A stretch of 36,247 nucleotides of DNA from Synergistaceae bacterium (GTDB lineage: Bacteria; Synergistota; Synergistia; Synergistales; Synergistaceae): assembly GCA_031263445.1 (NCBI GenBank), contig JAISFV010000010.1:1-36247 (forward strand), in the 5' to 3' direction. Positions 14,811 through 22,500 of the stretch are shown here, piece after piece. Positions within the stretch are counted from its first letter, which is position 1; every line of letters begins with the position of its first letter. Made by a program: the position numbers and the translations under genes. The notes under the pieces are model-generated. The model did no database searches. It was not told the DNA's origin and saw only the letters and a program-made list of their open reading frames with translations.

Positions 14811-16067
14811 TTACGCTGGAAGCTTTTTATCCTTCACAGCGCCCAGGCCAGGCCGGTATTCCGGGTGCGACTGCGTCCACGTCTTGATCGGCAGGCCCCA
14901 TACCTTTATGAACCCGACAGCCGACGAGTGGTCGAAAGCGTCGCCGTCCGAGTAAGTGGCGAGGTCGTAACGGTAGATCGCGTTCGGTGACTTCATGCCC
15001 TCGACAACGGCCTGGCCCTTATAGAGGCGGACACGCACGCTCCCGCTCACTACCTCCTGCGTCTTGTCCATGAACGCCTGTATCGCGTCCATGAGCGGGG
15101 AGAACCAGTAGCCTTCGTAAAGCAGCTCCGAGAATTTCTCCTCAAGGCCGCTCTTCGCCCTCATGACGTCCTTGCTCAGCGTTATCGTCTCCAGCGCTTT
15201 GTGGGCCGTGATGAGCGTCACTGCGCCAGGGCATTCGTACACCTCGCGGCTCTTGAAGCCCACGAGCCTGTTCTCGACCATGTCCACGCGCCCGACGCCG
15301 TGAGCGCCGGCCTTCTTGTTGAGGACCTCTATCAGATCGACGCACCCGTGCTTTTTGCCATCCACCGCGACCGGGATGCCCTTCTCGAACGCGATCTCTA
15401 TTATCTCCGGCTTGTCAGGCGCGTCGACGGGATCGACCGTGAGGCCGTATGCGCCGTCGGGCGGCGTGTTCCACGGATCCTCTAGCACGCCGCACTCGCA
15501 GGATCTGCCCCAGATGTTGTCGTCGAGGCTGTAGGGGCTCTTCCTGGTCGTAGGCACCGGGACGTCGTGCTTCTCAGCGTACTCCATCTCCTCCTCCCGC
15601 GTCATGTGCCAGTCGCGGACGGGCGCCAGCACCTCTATCCCCGGGTCGAGGGCGTTAGCGCACACCTCGATGCGCACCTGATCCTGCCCCTTGCCCGTAC
15701 AGCCGTGGGCGATCGCCACCGCGCCCTCGAGATGCGCTATGTGGATGAGCGCCTGCGCAATGATAGGCCTGGAATAAGCGGAGTTCAAAGGGTAAATTCC
15801 CTCATAAAGCGCGTTGGCCTTCAGGCCGGGCCATATGAACTTCTCGATCATCTCCTGGCGCAGGTCGAGCATGTGTGCTGTGACCGCGCCGGTCAAGACG
15901 GCCTTCTCGTTGATCTCGTCCATGTTGTCGGCCTGCTGCCCCACGTCCGCCGTCATAGTCACGACCTCGTATCCCTGTTCCTTGAGCCACGGTATGGCTA
16001 CCGACGTATCGAGGCCTCCGCTGTAGGCTAGGACTACCTTCCCCTTGTTTCCAGCACTTCCTGACAT
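14811..16067 (-). CDS. argG: argininosuccinate synthase
   Basis: A 418-residue cytoplasmic enzyme joining citrulline and aspartate at the expense of ATP to AMP, the penultimate step of arginine synthesis. The PP-loop LAYSGGLDTSVAIPWL lies near the N-terminus. Also visible are HGCTGKGQDQVRIE, SPYSLDDNIWGRSCECG, and DLIEVLNKKAGAHGVGRVDM with NRLVGFKSREVYE. The start is the ATG at 16067, with GGAGGG 6 nt upstream; the open frame extends 23 codons further into the leader. The length and the C-terminal YDLATYSDGDAF are normal. Expression should depend on the T-box leader directly upstream, so readthrough occurs when the cognate tRNA is uncharged. No other arginine gene lies in the window. Confidence 0.96.
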   Translation of the reverse strand: MSGSAGNKGKVVLAYSGGLDTSVAIPWLKEQGYEVVTMTADVGQQADNMDEINEKAVLTGAVTAHMLDLRQEMIEKFIWPGLKANALYEGIYPLNSAYSRPIIAQALIHIAHLEGAVAIAHGCTGKGQDQVRIEVCANALDPGIEVLAPVRDWHMTREEEMEYAEKHDVPVPTTRKSPYSLDDNIWGRSCECGVLEDPWNTPPDGAYGLTVDPVDAPDKPEIIEIAFEKGIPVAVDGKKHGCVDLIEVLNKKAGAHGVGRVDMVENRLVGFKSREVYECPGAVTLITAHKALETITLSKDVMRAKSGLEEKFSELLYEGYWFSPLMDAIQAFMDKTQEVVSGSVRVRLYKGQAVVEGMKSPNAIYRYDLATYSDGDAFDHSSAVGFIKVWGLPIKTWTQSHPEYRPGLGAVKDKKLPA

Positions 16068-16139
16068 TACAATCCCTCCAGTTTTTTGATTAACGCCTGA
16101 GAATAAATCAGCCTTCATAAATCCGTTTGCCGCCAATAC

Positions 16140-16183
16140 AAAAAAACCCGCCCCCCTTCCAGGCCGTCAAACCTGAAAGAGGG
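16140..16183 (-). terminator. T-box regulatory terminator
   Basis: On the minus strand a 12-bp stem (16183-16172 with 16163-16152, some G-U pairs) around an 8-nt loop, then a GC-rich stretch and a run of seven T (16146-16140). It would form unless the T-box antiterminator is stabilised by uncharged tRNA. Confidence 0.85.
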
Positions 16184-16662
16184 ACGAGTTTATCTGTCGT
16201 AAACCCGCGGTGCCACCCTCATTGGCGCAGCGACGAACGCCGCGCCCTCTTATTAAAAGGTTCTGTGTCGGGAACCAGCCGGACGCCTACTTGGCCCGGT
16301 TTCGCGCCGGATCCTTTCTTCGGTGTCTGCTCAGGGGTGCGGGCTCAAGAGGGCTGATTTGTCCTTTATGTGCCTAAAGGGCTAAGATTCAAACCCTCGC
16401 GGCTCTAAACTCCCTGTAACGGCCAAAAACCGTCCAGGCGGATCAATCAGCGCTTCCTCTCAATCAATGCTTCCGAACCCGCGAGAAACGCTCTCAGCCA
16501 ATGCGTCCCCTCTCTGTCGCCGGCATACGGCAGCGCCATGTCCCCTTCAACGCAACTGACAAAACATCGCGTCTCGCGTCAAAGTATGACGAAAATCGTC
16601 GTCGTTTCATCCGAAGGGACATCACGCACCTCCCGCTCACACAAGATAACTCCGCCTCGGCA
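16140..16662 (-). ncRNA. T-box leader (riboswitch) of argG
   Basis: On the minus strand the antiterminator T-box core TGGCACCGCG lies at 16215-16206 inside AGGGTGGCACCGCGGG. Upstream are typical T-box pieces: CAAGTAGGCGTCCGG (about 16292-16278), and in stem I GCGACAGAGAGGGG (about 16519-16506) followed by GGCTGAGAG, the AG-bulge and GNTG-type loop. A terminator follows at 16183-16140, just before argG. T-boxes read uncharged tRNA: the specifier pairs with the anticodon and the UGGN bulge with the NCCA end. Here N is C, so a tRNA with discriminator G is expected, compatible with some tRNA-Arg. I could not fix the specifier codon by eye, so the amino acid is inferred from argG. Confidence 0.88.
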
Positions 16663-16668
16663 GTGAAC

Positions 16669-16696
16669 ATGATATCATCCAATTGTTCATTGTCAA
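16669..16696 (-). promoter_or_regulatory. promoter of the argG T-box transcript
   Basis: On the minus strand TTGACA (16696-16691) and TATCAT (16674-16669) are separated by 16 bp. Transcription should start near 16662, giving a leader of about 595 nt before the argG ATG. Confidence 0.72.
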
Positions 16697-16810
16697 TAGC
16701 TCAAGGAAAGCCCAAACCTTCACGGAGCTATTGCGCGCAGAGGCGGCGCCTTTGTCAGGCCGGCCGGCGCTCGCCTGGAGGCGCGGCAATTCGAGACGCC
16801 GATTTAACTG

Positions 16811-16839
16811 TTTACAATTTTCTGGCGCGGTGGTAGAAT
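16811..16839 (+). promoter_or_regulatory. promoter of rpsD
   Basis: TTTACA (16811-16816) and TAGAAT (16834-16839) with an ideal 17-bp spacer. The start of transcription would be near 16846, leaving a leader of about 87 nt before rpsD. It diverges from the argG promoter 115 bp away. Confidence 0.72.
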
Positions 16840-16932
16840 CCATTGGCTGAATAAAAGGGGGCCTTTCGGTTTGTCTTGCGCGAACGCTCCCTGTAAGATA
16901 AAAAAGTTCCGCATTTGAAAAGGAGTGTCAGC

Positions 16933-17535
16933 ATGGCAACTAGAAGAGAGCCCAGGTTTAAGCTCTGCCGCCGTCTGGGAGTGAACGTCTACAATCACCC
17001 TAAAGCACTGAAGAGGGTCAGCGCTCAGGCTCAGAAGGGCGGACGGGCTGGAAAGAAATCCTCGGAATACGGTCTTCAGCTTATGGAGAAGCAAAAGATC
17101 AAGGCATATTACGGCGTCCTGGAGCGTCAGTTCGTCCGTTACTATGAGCGCGGCCAGAAGAGTCCGGAGGCGACCGGCGTGGCCATGCTCAAGGGCCTTG
17201 AGTGCCGCCTGGACAATTTAGTCTACCGCATCGGCTTCGGGCGTTCTATACGCCAGTCGCGCCAGATAGTCAACCACGGCCACATCCTGGTCAACGGGCG
17301 CAAGGTCGATATCCCGTCCTACGGCTGCAAGCCGGGCGACGTGATCTCGCTCCGGGAGAAATCACGCGACAACGAGATGATCAGGACGAATTTCCAGGAT
17401 CTGAAGGGATTCGCCGTGAACTACATCGAGAGGAACATGGAGCAGTTCAGCGGCACGCTGACGAGGGAACCGATGCGCGACGAGATACCGATCGACGCGA
17501 ACGAGATCCTGGTCGTCGAGCTGTTCTCGAAATAA
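16933..17535 (+). CDS. rpsD: 30S ribosomal protein S4
   Basis: A 200-residue primary 16S rRNA-binding protein that nucleates the 30S body. [17 protein letters not shown] starts the protein. [23 protein letters not shown]-type [20 protein letters not shown] and GCKPGDVI form the S4 RNA-binding domain at about residues 90-150. Only one Cys lies in the N-terminal region, so this is a zinc-free version. AAGGAG 7 nt before the ATG at 16933 fixes the start; the frame is open 6 codons earlier. It stands alone with its own promoter and terminator instead of sitting in the alpha operon, as in Bacillus. S4 often represses its own mRNA; the ~87-nt leader is a candidate site, but I did not recognise a known leader structure. 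Confidence 0.97.
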   Translation: MATRREPRFKLCRRLGVNVYNHPKALKRVSAQAQKGGRAGKKSSEYGLQLMEKQKIKAYYGVLERQFVRYYERGQKSPEATGVAMLKGLECRLDNLVYRIGFGRSIRQSRQIVNHGHILVNGRKVDIPSYGCKPGDVISLREKSRDNEMIRTNFQDLKGFAVNYIERNMEQFSGTLTREPMRDEIPIDANEILVVELFSK

Positions 17536-17562
17536 TCCCTTGTGACGAATGCGATCTCACAG

Positions 17563-17591
17563 GCGGGGCCGTCGCTGGCCCCGCTTTTTTT
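17563..17591 (+). terminator. intrinsic terminator of rpsD
   Basis: GCGGGGCC (17563-17570) and GGCCCCGC (17577-17584) form a perfect 8-bp stem with a 6-nt loop, followed by seven T (17585-17591). Confidence 0.95.
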
Positions 17592-17781
17592 ATTCAGTCA
17601 AACTACGCAATGTTGTGGTAAAATTGCCAGTGTGACGCACTGATCTGTGAGAACGCTGGTTAAACGGCCGAAACAACATCTAAGCGTTTGGCGGCGCTGA
17701 TTTCGCCAGGGTCGGAATTTTTGCCGCCAGGCCGCCAGGAGTAAATCAGCCTTCTTTTAAAAAAACCAGGAGGGCAAATCA

Positions 17782-18369
17782 TTGAAGAGGGAAACGGGAG
17801 GCAGGGCCTTCGGACAAACGGAGGAAAACGTCCTGTGGGGCAAGGTATCGGAGGGCGACGATGAATCAAGGGAGCGGATCATCCTGGCATACAGGCCGAT
17901 GGTGTTCTGGCTCGCGAAGAAGTTCCGCGTCCCTTACAACACGTACCCAGACCTCATCCAGGAGGGCATGATCGGCCTCATCTCGGCTGTGGACAACTTC
18001 GAGGCGGCGCGAAACAACCGTTTCACGACATACGCCTACTACAAGGTCCGCGGGCGGATGGCAAACTTCCTCCAGCGCTCGGAGGCCCGCGCTCCATTGC
18101 CGGTCGAGGACGAGTACCTGGAAAGCCAGGATTCCTTCGAGGCTGACATAGACAGGATCGAGTGGTCGCTGGCGATAAGGGAGGGCCTCGAGAGCCTGCC
18201 GCGCAAGGAAATGGAGGTCGTCCGGTCGCTCCTCGTGGAGGGGCGGAAAGCCTCGGACGTGGCGAACGAGCATGGCGTAGGCGTGAGCCATGTTTACAGG
18301 CTCCAGCGCAAGGCGCTTTCCCGCCTCAGAGGCTGGTTTTCAAAAGGAGACGCCACATCAGGCGCATAA
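17782..18369 (+). CDS. sigma-70 family factor lacking region 3
   Basis: A 195-residue alternative sigma factor. Region 2 spans about 32-100, with DLIQEGMIGLISAVDNFEAA and RFTTYAYYKVRGRMANFLQ, closer to group 3 sigmas (FliA/SigF type) than to typical ECF factors. A short acidic linker (about 105-128) replaces region 3. Region 4 spans 130-186, IREGLESLPRKEMEVVRSLL then a helix-turn-helix SDVANEHGVGVSHVYRLQRK. It starts at a TTG with AGGAGGG 7 nt upstream, an arrangement that fixes the start. A gene for a single-span membrane protein follows 59 nt downstream, and then bamA. I infer that it controls envelope genes; no matching target promoter was identified by eye. Confidence 0.88.
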   Translation: MKRETGGRAFGQTEENVLWGKVSEGDDESRERIILAYRPMVFWLAKKFRVPYNTYPDLIQEGMIGLISAVDNFEAARNNRFTTYAYYKVRGRMANFLQRSEARAPLPVEDEYLESQDSFEADIDRIEWSLAIREGLESLPRKEMEVVRSLLVEGRKASDVANEHGVGVSHVYRLQRKALSRLRGWFSKGDATSGA

Positions 18370-18428
18370 AAGGTGAGAATGATAGCGCGCGTGTCGATAT
18401 CGGCGCGACATTAGGCCGGAGGTCGGAC

Positions 18429-19151
18429 ATGATGAGTGACTCGGACAAAAAAACGGTTAACGACGCCTTCGGGAAGAGGCTCAGGAGGATCGAGCGCTGG
18501 CTCGCGCGTTGCGTCGAGGCGTGCAGGTGCGGCGAGTGGGGTTCCGCGATGATGGAAATCGAGTGCATGGAGGCCGAGACGAGGGAGTTTCGCGAGCAGT
18601 TGTGGGAAACGGCCGCGGGCGAGGCAGCCGGAAAGCGCCCCAGGCCGCTCGGGAAGACGGTATTCGCTTACGCCAGGGTGATCGCGCTTTCCGCCCTGTT
18701 CGTACTCGTAACGGGGCTTCCGCTCTCCATAGACCAGGACAGGCCCTTTTACGGTTTTCAGGCTGAATCGCTGGAGCTCTTAACCAGCACCGAGGGGAAC
18801 ATCTTAGCAGCGCTGCGCGAAAACTTGAGCAGCCGCAACACGGGAACTGTCGTGCTGTCTATCGAGCTGCCCCCGCCAGACACTGCCCCGGAAGCGCCGC
18901 GCCCCGGCGAGGCTTCAGCCCGGACTGTGCCGCAGCGGAGGCGGGCAGCGGTCGTAAAAGTGCTTGAAGAGGAACCGCAAATGACACAAGCGGACCAGGA
19001 AGAGAAAAAGGACACTCCGGCAAAGGCAGAGGACGGCCCGTCCATCGAGGAAGTCCTGTCACTGATACAGGTCGGCCAGAGAGCCCTCAGAGTCTCGGAG
19101 CCAGCGGTCAGGATAGTCCCTGTTCCGAACGATCAAAAAGCGCCACAGTAG
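18429..19151 (+). CDS. single-span membrane protein, possible anti-sigma factor
   Basis: A 240-residue protein with no recognised family. GGAGG 6 nt before the ATG at 18429 sets the start. Residues 1-75 are charged and helical, with a cysteine cluster (Cys28, Cys32, Cys34, Cys46) in ARCVEACRCGEWG and EIECMEAE. Residues 77-99 form one hydrophobic span (TVFAYARVIALSALFVLVTG). The remaining 140 residues are proline and charge rich (ELPPPDTAPEAPRPGEASA) with a terminal helix EEVLSLIQVGQRALRV. Cytoplasmic N-terminus, one span, extracytoplasmic tail, and a position right after a sigma gene are the layout of membrane anti-sigma factors, and the cysteines might bind zinc. This is inference from context. 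A membrane scaffold for BamA assembly is an alternative. Confidence 0.5.
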   Translation: MMSDSDKKTVNDAFGKRLRRIERWLARCVEACRCGEWGSAMMEIECMEAETREFREQLWETAAGEAAGKRPRPLGKTVFAYARVIALSALFVLVTGLPLSIDQDRPFYGFQAESLELLTSTEGNILAALRENLSSRNTGTVVLSIELPPPDTAPEAPRPGEASARTVPQRRRAAVVKVLEEEPQMTQADQEEKKDTPAKAEDGPSIEEVLSLIQVGQRALRVSEPAVRIVPVPNDQKAPQ

Positions 19152-19171
19152 ATTTCGCAGGGAGATGATTC

Positions 19172-21121
19172 GTGTTGGACTTTAAAAAACGCATATTTTC
19201 CGATGGAAGCGCTCCTGTCCGTTGGATTTTTATCAGCCTTTTAGTTATCCTTCTGACGCTGCCTGGCATTCACCCGGCCTCAGCAGCGGATCCGCAGATC
19301 GGCGGCGTGCCTGTGACCATCGGCGAGCCGGATCAGAGCAGGGGACCCGCACCGGAGATGGACTTATCGGACATCCAAAGCGGCGAAGGGGCGGAACCCC
19401 TCCAGGACACGCTCCCGTCAGAGGGGCGGGCCATGGAAAGACGCCCGGAGCTCCAGGCCCAGACGATACTCTCCATCCGCGTGGAGGGCAACTCCGAGGT
19501 CGTGAGCGAGCACATACTCTCAGTAGTGTCCTCCCAGGCCGGCTCTCCGATGGATCAGAACAAGCTGTCGAGGGACGCGGACGCGATATACGAGCAGGGT
19601 TTTTTCTCGAACGTCGACTTCCGGATCGAGGACGAGGCGGACGGCGCCAACATAGTCTTCATCGTGACGGAAAACCCCATAATAGAGGACATCGCCTTCT
19701 ACGGGAACACTATTTACAAGACGGAGCGAATCCGCGAGATATTCTTCACGAAACCAGGGATGATCTTCAACAGGGTGTTCTTCCGGAACGACCTCCAGAG
19801 GCTCAAGGACAAGTACCAGCAGGACGGGTACGTAATGGCGAGGGTGAGCGACGTCAAGATCGAGGGCAACGTCGTGAACGTGTACGTCACGGAGCCCAAG
19901 ATAGGCGAGCTGATAATCCAGGGCAACAAGAGAACCAAGACCTACGTGATAGAGCGCCAGATAGCAATAAAGCCAGGAGATCTATTCAACGCGACCCGTC
20001 TCCGCTACACGCTGGGCAAGCTGCAGGGGCTGGGATACTTCGAGGACGTTAGCGTGGGCTTCGAGCAGGGAGAGACGCCAGAAATCATAAACCTGGTGCT
20101 AACCCTGGCGGAGGCCAAGACCGCCAGGATAGGCGTGTCGGTCGGTTACGGCACACAGAGCGGGTTCAGCGGAGGGCTGTCGTACAGCGACAACAATTGG
20201 CGCGGCAGGGGCGAGAGCCTCGGGATCGGCTTTGAGCTCGGCGAGCGCGAACAGTACTGGCTCACCCTAGAGCAGCCGTTCATGGACCCCAAGGTATTCG
20301 CGTGGCGCCTTGGCGCTTATAAGCGCGCCTGGGAAGACCTCTCATACTATCAGGACGACAAGTTTCAGTTCGGGTACGACGAAAACCGAAAGGGTGCCTA
20401 TGCCGGCGCGGGGCGCAAGTTCTCCGAACGCTCCAAACTGAGCTGGTTCCTGACTGCCGAGTGGCAGGACGTCGACATCTCCCCTCACTCGAACGCGCAA
20501 CCCACCGAACGGCAGCTGGAGGAGATGCAGAGCGGGGAGAACTTCATGATATCCGGGATCCTGAAGCGCGACAACATGGATATTTACGCTCCGTACCCCA
20601 AGGGGGACAGCGAGACGATCCACGTCGAAAAGGGCATAGAGTCCCTGGGCGGCCAGTGGTCGTACTGGAAATACTGGCTGGACGCGCGGTACTACACCCA
20701 GCTCGGCATCCTCACCGAGCTGTTCGAGAGGAGCTTCAAGGCCGGCGACATCCCGCCGATACTGGCCGCACGCCTCATGATCGGGGACGCCGACGGTTAC
20801 CTCCCGTGGGCGGTGGACTACACGCTCGGCGGCGACAATACCCTGCGCGGCTACGAGGACAAGCGTTTCAGGGGCGACCAGATGTTCCTCTTCAACGGCG
20901 AGCTGCGTCTGCCAGTGCACAATAGCGTGTCGCTGGTTCTGTTTTACGACATAGGCAAGGTCTGGGACAGCCGCAACGGCGAAGACTTCGACTTCGGGGA
21001 CATGGCGTCAGGGTACGGACTGGGCGTCAGGGTACGCACTCCTATGGGCAACCTGAGGCTCGATTTTGCCCAGGGGGGAGACGAATCGAGGGTTCACTTC
21101 GGGTTTGGCGAAATGTTCTAG
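19172..21121 (+). CDS. bamA: outer membrane assembly factor BamA (Omp85)
   Basis: A 649-residue outer-membrane protein that inserts beta-barrel proteins. The signal peptide (FISLLVILLTLPGIHPASA, cleaved after ASA) is followed by a Pro/Asp-rich segment. Three POTRA-like domains are visible: from SIRVEGNSEV, IEDIAFYGNTIYKTERIREI and IGELIIQGNKRTKTYVIERQ, fewer than the five in E. coli. The barrel starts about residue 310 (ARIGVSVGYGTQSGFSGGLS). The conserved loop-6 motif appears as LRGYEDKRFRG, and the last residue is Phe (GFGEMF), the usual outer-membrane targeting end. The start is a GTG at 19172 with GGGAG 7 nt upstream. It sits 20 nt after the membrane protein gene and heads the lpx series, comparable to bamA-skp-lpxD in E. 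coli, but skp is missing. Confidence 0.94.
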   Translation: MLDFKKRIFSDGSAPVRWIFISLLVILLTLPGIHPASAADPQIGGVPVTIGEPDQSRGPAPEMDLSDIQSGEGAEPLQDTLPSEGRAMERRPELQAQTILSIRVEGNSEVVSEHILSVVSSQAGSPMDQNKLSRDADAIYEQGFFSNVDFRIEDEADGANIVFIVTENPIIEDIAFYGNTIYKTERIREIFFTKPGMIFNRVFFRNDLQRLKDKYQQDGYVMARVSDVKIEGNVVNVYVTEPKIGELIIQGNKRTKTYVIERQIAIKPGDLFNATRLRYTLGKLQGLGYFEDVSVGFEQGETPEIINLVLTLAEAKTARIGVSVGYGTQSGFSGGLSYSDNNWRGRGESLGIGFELGEREQYWLTLEQPFMDPKVFAWRLGAYKRAWEDLSYYQDDKFQFGYDENRKGAYAGAGRKFSERSKLSWFLTAEWQDVDISPHSNAQPTERQLEEMQSGENFMISGILKRDNMDIYAPYPKGDSETIHVEKGIESLGGQWSYWKYWLDARYYTQLGILTELFERSFKAGDIPPILAARLMIGDADGYLPWAVDYTLGGDNTLRGYEDKRFRGDQMFLFNGELRLPVHNSVSLVLFYDIGKVWDSRNGEDFDFGDMASGYGLGVRVRTPMGNLRLDFAQGGDESRVHFGFGEMF

Positions 21122-21188
21122 GCAAAGACCGGTCCATGACGGGAGACAGGCGGCGCTGGCGCAGTTTGGGCAGCGTTTTCGTAAAGCC

Positions 21189-22445
21189 ATGCGCGTATGG
21201 CGTTTTTTATTCGGAGTTGCGCTCGAAGTCGCGGCGACTCTGTTTTTTTTGTCCGTTGCGGGACGGCCCTCCGAGGCTGCCGTGCGGGCTCTGGGGATGA
21301 ACCGCTGGCTGGCTTCCGCCGCTGAACGGAGTTTGAGCGCCGTCCTGGAGCATATCCCGAAAAACGAGACGGCCGAGGCCAAGGTGCAGCTCGTCACCGT
21401 CGTCGCGAACCGCCTCTTGGCCGGTTACACGGTGGAAGGCGTCCGCTTCGAGGCAAACGGTGACGTGTCTGTCAGCCTCAAGGCGTCGTCATACGGACCC
21501 GACTGGGACGTGGCGGTCGTCCGCCCAAACCTCAGCCCGCCCGTCGACGCCTGGTTCGACTCGGACACGGACGGCATCGCCTCCGAGCTGCGCCCCTTAA
21601 TGACCGGCGTTCCCATCGAGGCGCTGTCATGGGGGGACGCCGACCTCAAAGGTGTCGTCGAGGGCCTTTGCGCGGAGAGGCTGCCTGGCTGGAGGGTCTC
21701 CCTCATGGTCAGGGGGACTCTGACCGGGGCGGTCCTCGAAATCTCCTTCGTCCCGGAACAGCCGCTGACGCTCGCCGTGACGTCCGCTATCAGTTCGACC
21801 TCCATACCTGTCATGCTGCACTCCAGCCTCCGCGACGAACTCGTCGCGGGCTTCGCGCCGGTAATCGGCATCCCAGTCGCGTGGCTTGAGCTGCACCGGG
21901 AGGATTTCGAGGAGATGGGCAGGGCAGTGCTGGGCCAGAAGGCGCTCGTCGACCAGGCCAAGGCGTCTGCGGAGATGACTATCCGGACGGGCCCGGTAAC
22001 GGACATACAGATAGACCTGGAGAGCCGCCGCTACGCCGCATGGGTGTGGATGGCGGTCTACGCCGGCGCGGACGGCAAATACCCTGAGGTAGGGCTGCAC
22101 TTTGGCAGGCGCGCTCAGATATTCCCGCGCTGGGACATGGAACTCTACACGGAACTCATCACGCCGCTCGACGATTTCAGCCTGGAGGCCAGGCTCGGCA
22201 TGAGATGGTCGCCGTGGCGCAACGTCTGGCTCGGCGGCGAGTGGAGCGGCGACGGCGACACGTGGTGGGTACGCGCTTCGTTCGACTCCAGGCAGAGAAG
22301 CCCATACGGATGGGTGCGGTACAGCGATGGCGGCGACGCCAACGCGGCGGTGGGCTACAGGATAAATGACTTCATATCGGTAGAGGTGCATTACGACTCA
22401 AGGGACAGCGCCCCCTGGAACGTGCGCGCCCTAGTAAATTTGTGA
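21189..22445 (+). CDS. unrecognised exported, probably outer-membrane barrel protein
   Basis: A 418-residue protein of no family I recognise. MRVWRFLFGVALEVAATLFF leads into a Sec-type signal ending near PSEA. The start at 21189 has only a weak ribosome site, and the frame is open to 21066 inside bamA, so the start is uncertain. The middle alternates short strands with helices (AEAKVQLVTVVANRLLAGYT, LPGWRVSLMVRGTLTGAVLE). The last ~110 residues look like amphipathic barrel strands with aromatic girdles (FSLEARLGMRWSPWRNVWLG, NAAVGYRINDFISVEVHYDS) and end in VRALVNL. It occupies the slot where skp stands in proteobacteria, between bamA and lpxD, suggesting a part in outer-membrane biogenesis. 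An assembly partner or lipopolysaccharide-handling factor are guesses. Confidence 0.65.
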   Translation: MRVWRFLFGVALEVAATLFFLSVAGRPSEAAVRALGMNRWLASAAERSLSAVLEHIPKNETAEAKVQLVTVVANRLLAGYTVEGVRFEANGDVSVSLKASSYGPDWDVAVVRPNLSPPVDAWFDSDTDGIASELRPLMTGVPIEALSWGDADLKGVVEGLCAERLPGWRVSLMVRGTLTGAVLEISFVPEQPLTLAVTSAISSTSIPVMLHSSLRDELVAGFAPVIGIPVAWLELHREDFEEMGRAVLGQKALVDQAKASAEMTIRTGPVTDIQIDLESRRYAAWVWMAVYAGADGKYPEVGLHFGRRAQIFPRWDMELYTELITPLDDFSLEARLGMRWSPWRNVWLGGEWSGDGDTWWVRASFDSRQRSPYGWVRYSDGGDANAAVGYRINDFISVEVHYDSRDSAPWNVRALVNL

Positions 22446-22500
22446 TGTTGGCCAGATTTCAATCAGACGCCCGTTGCGCGCCTGCCAGGAGGTTTGTTCG

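Noticed and set aside
17594-17782. autoregulatory sigma-dependent promoter upstream of the sigma gene
   Set aside because: A TAAAAT at 17619-17624 is visible but no convincing -35, nor a FliA-type or ECF-type consensus could be matched.
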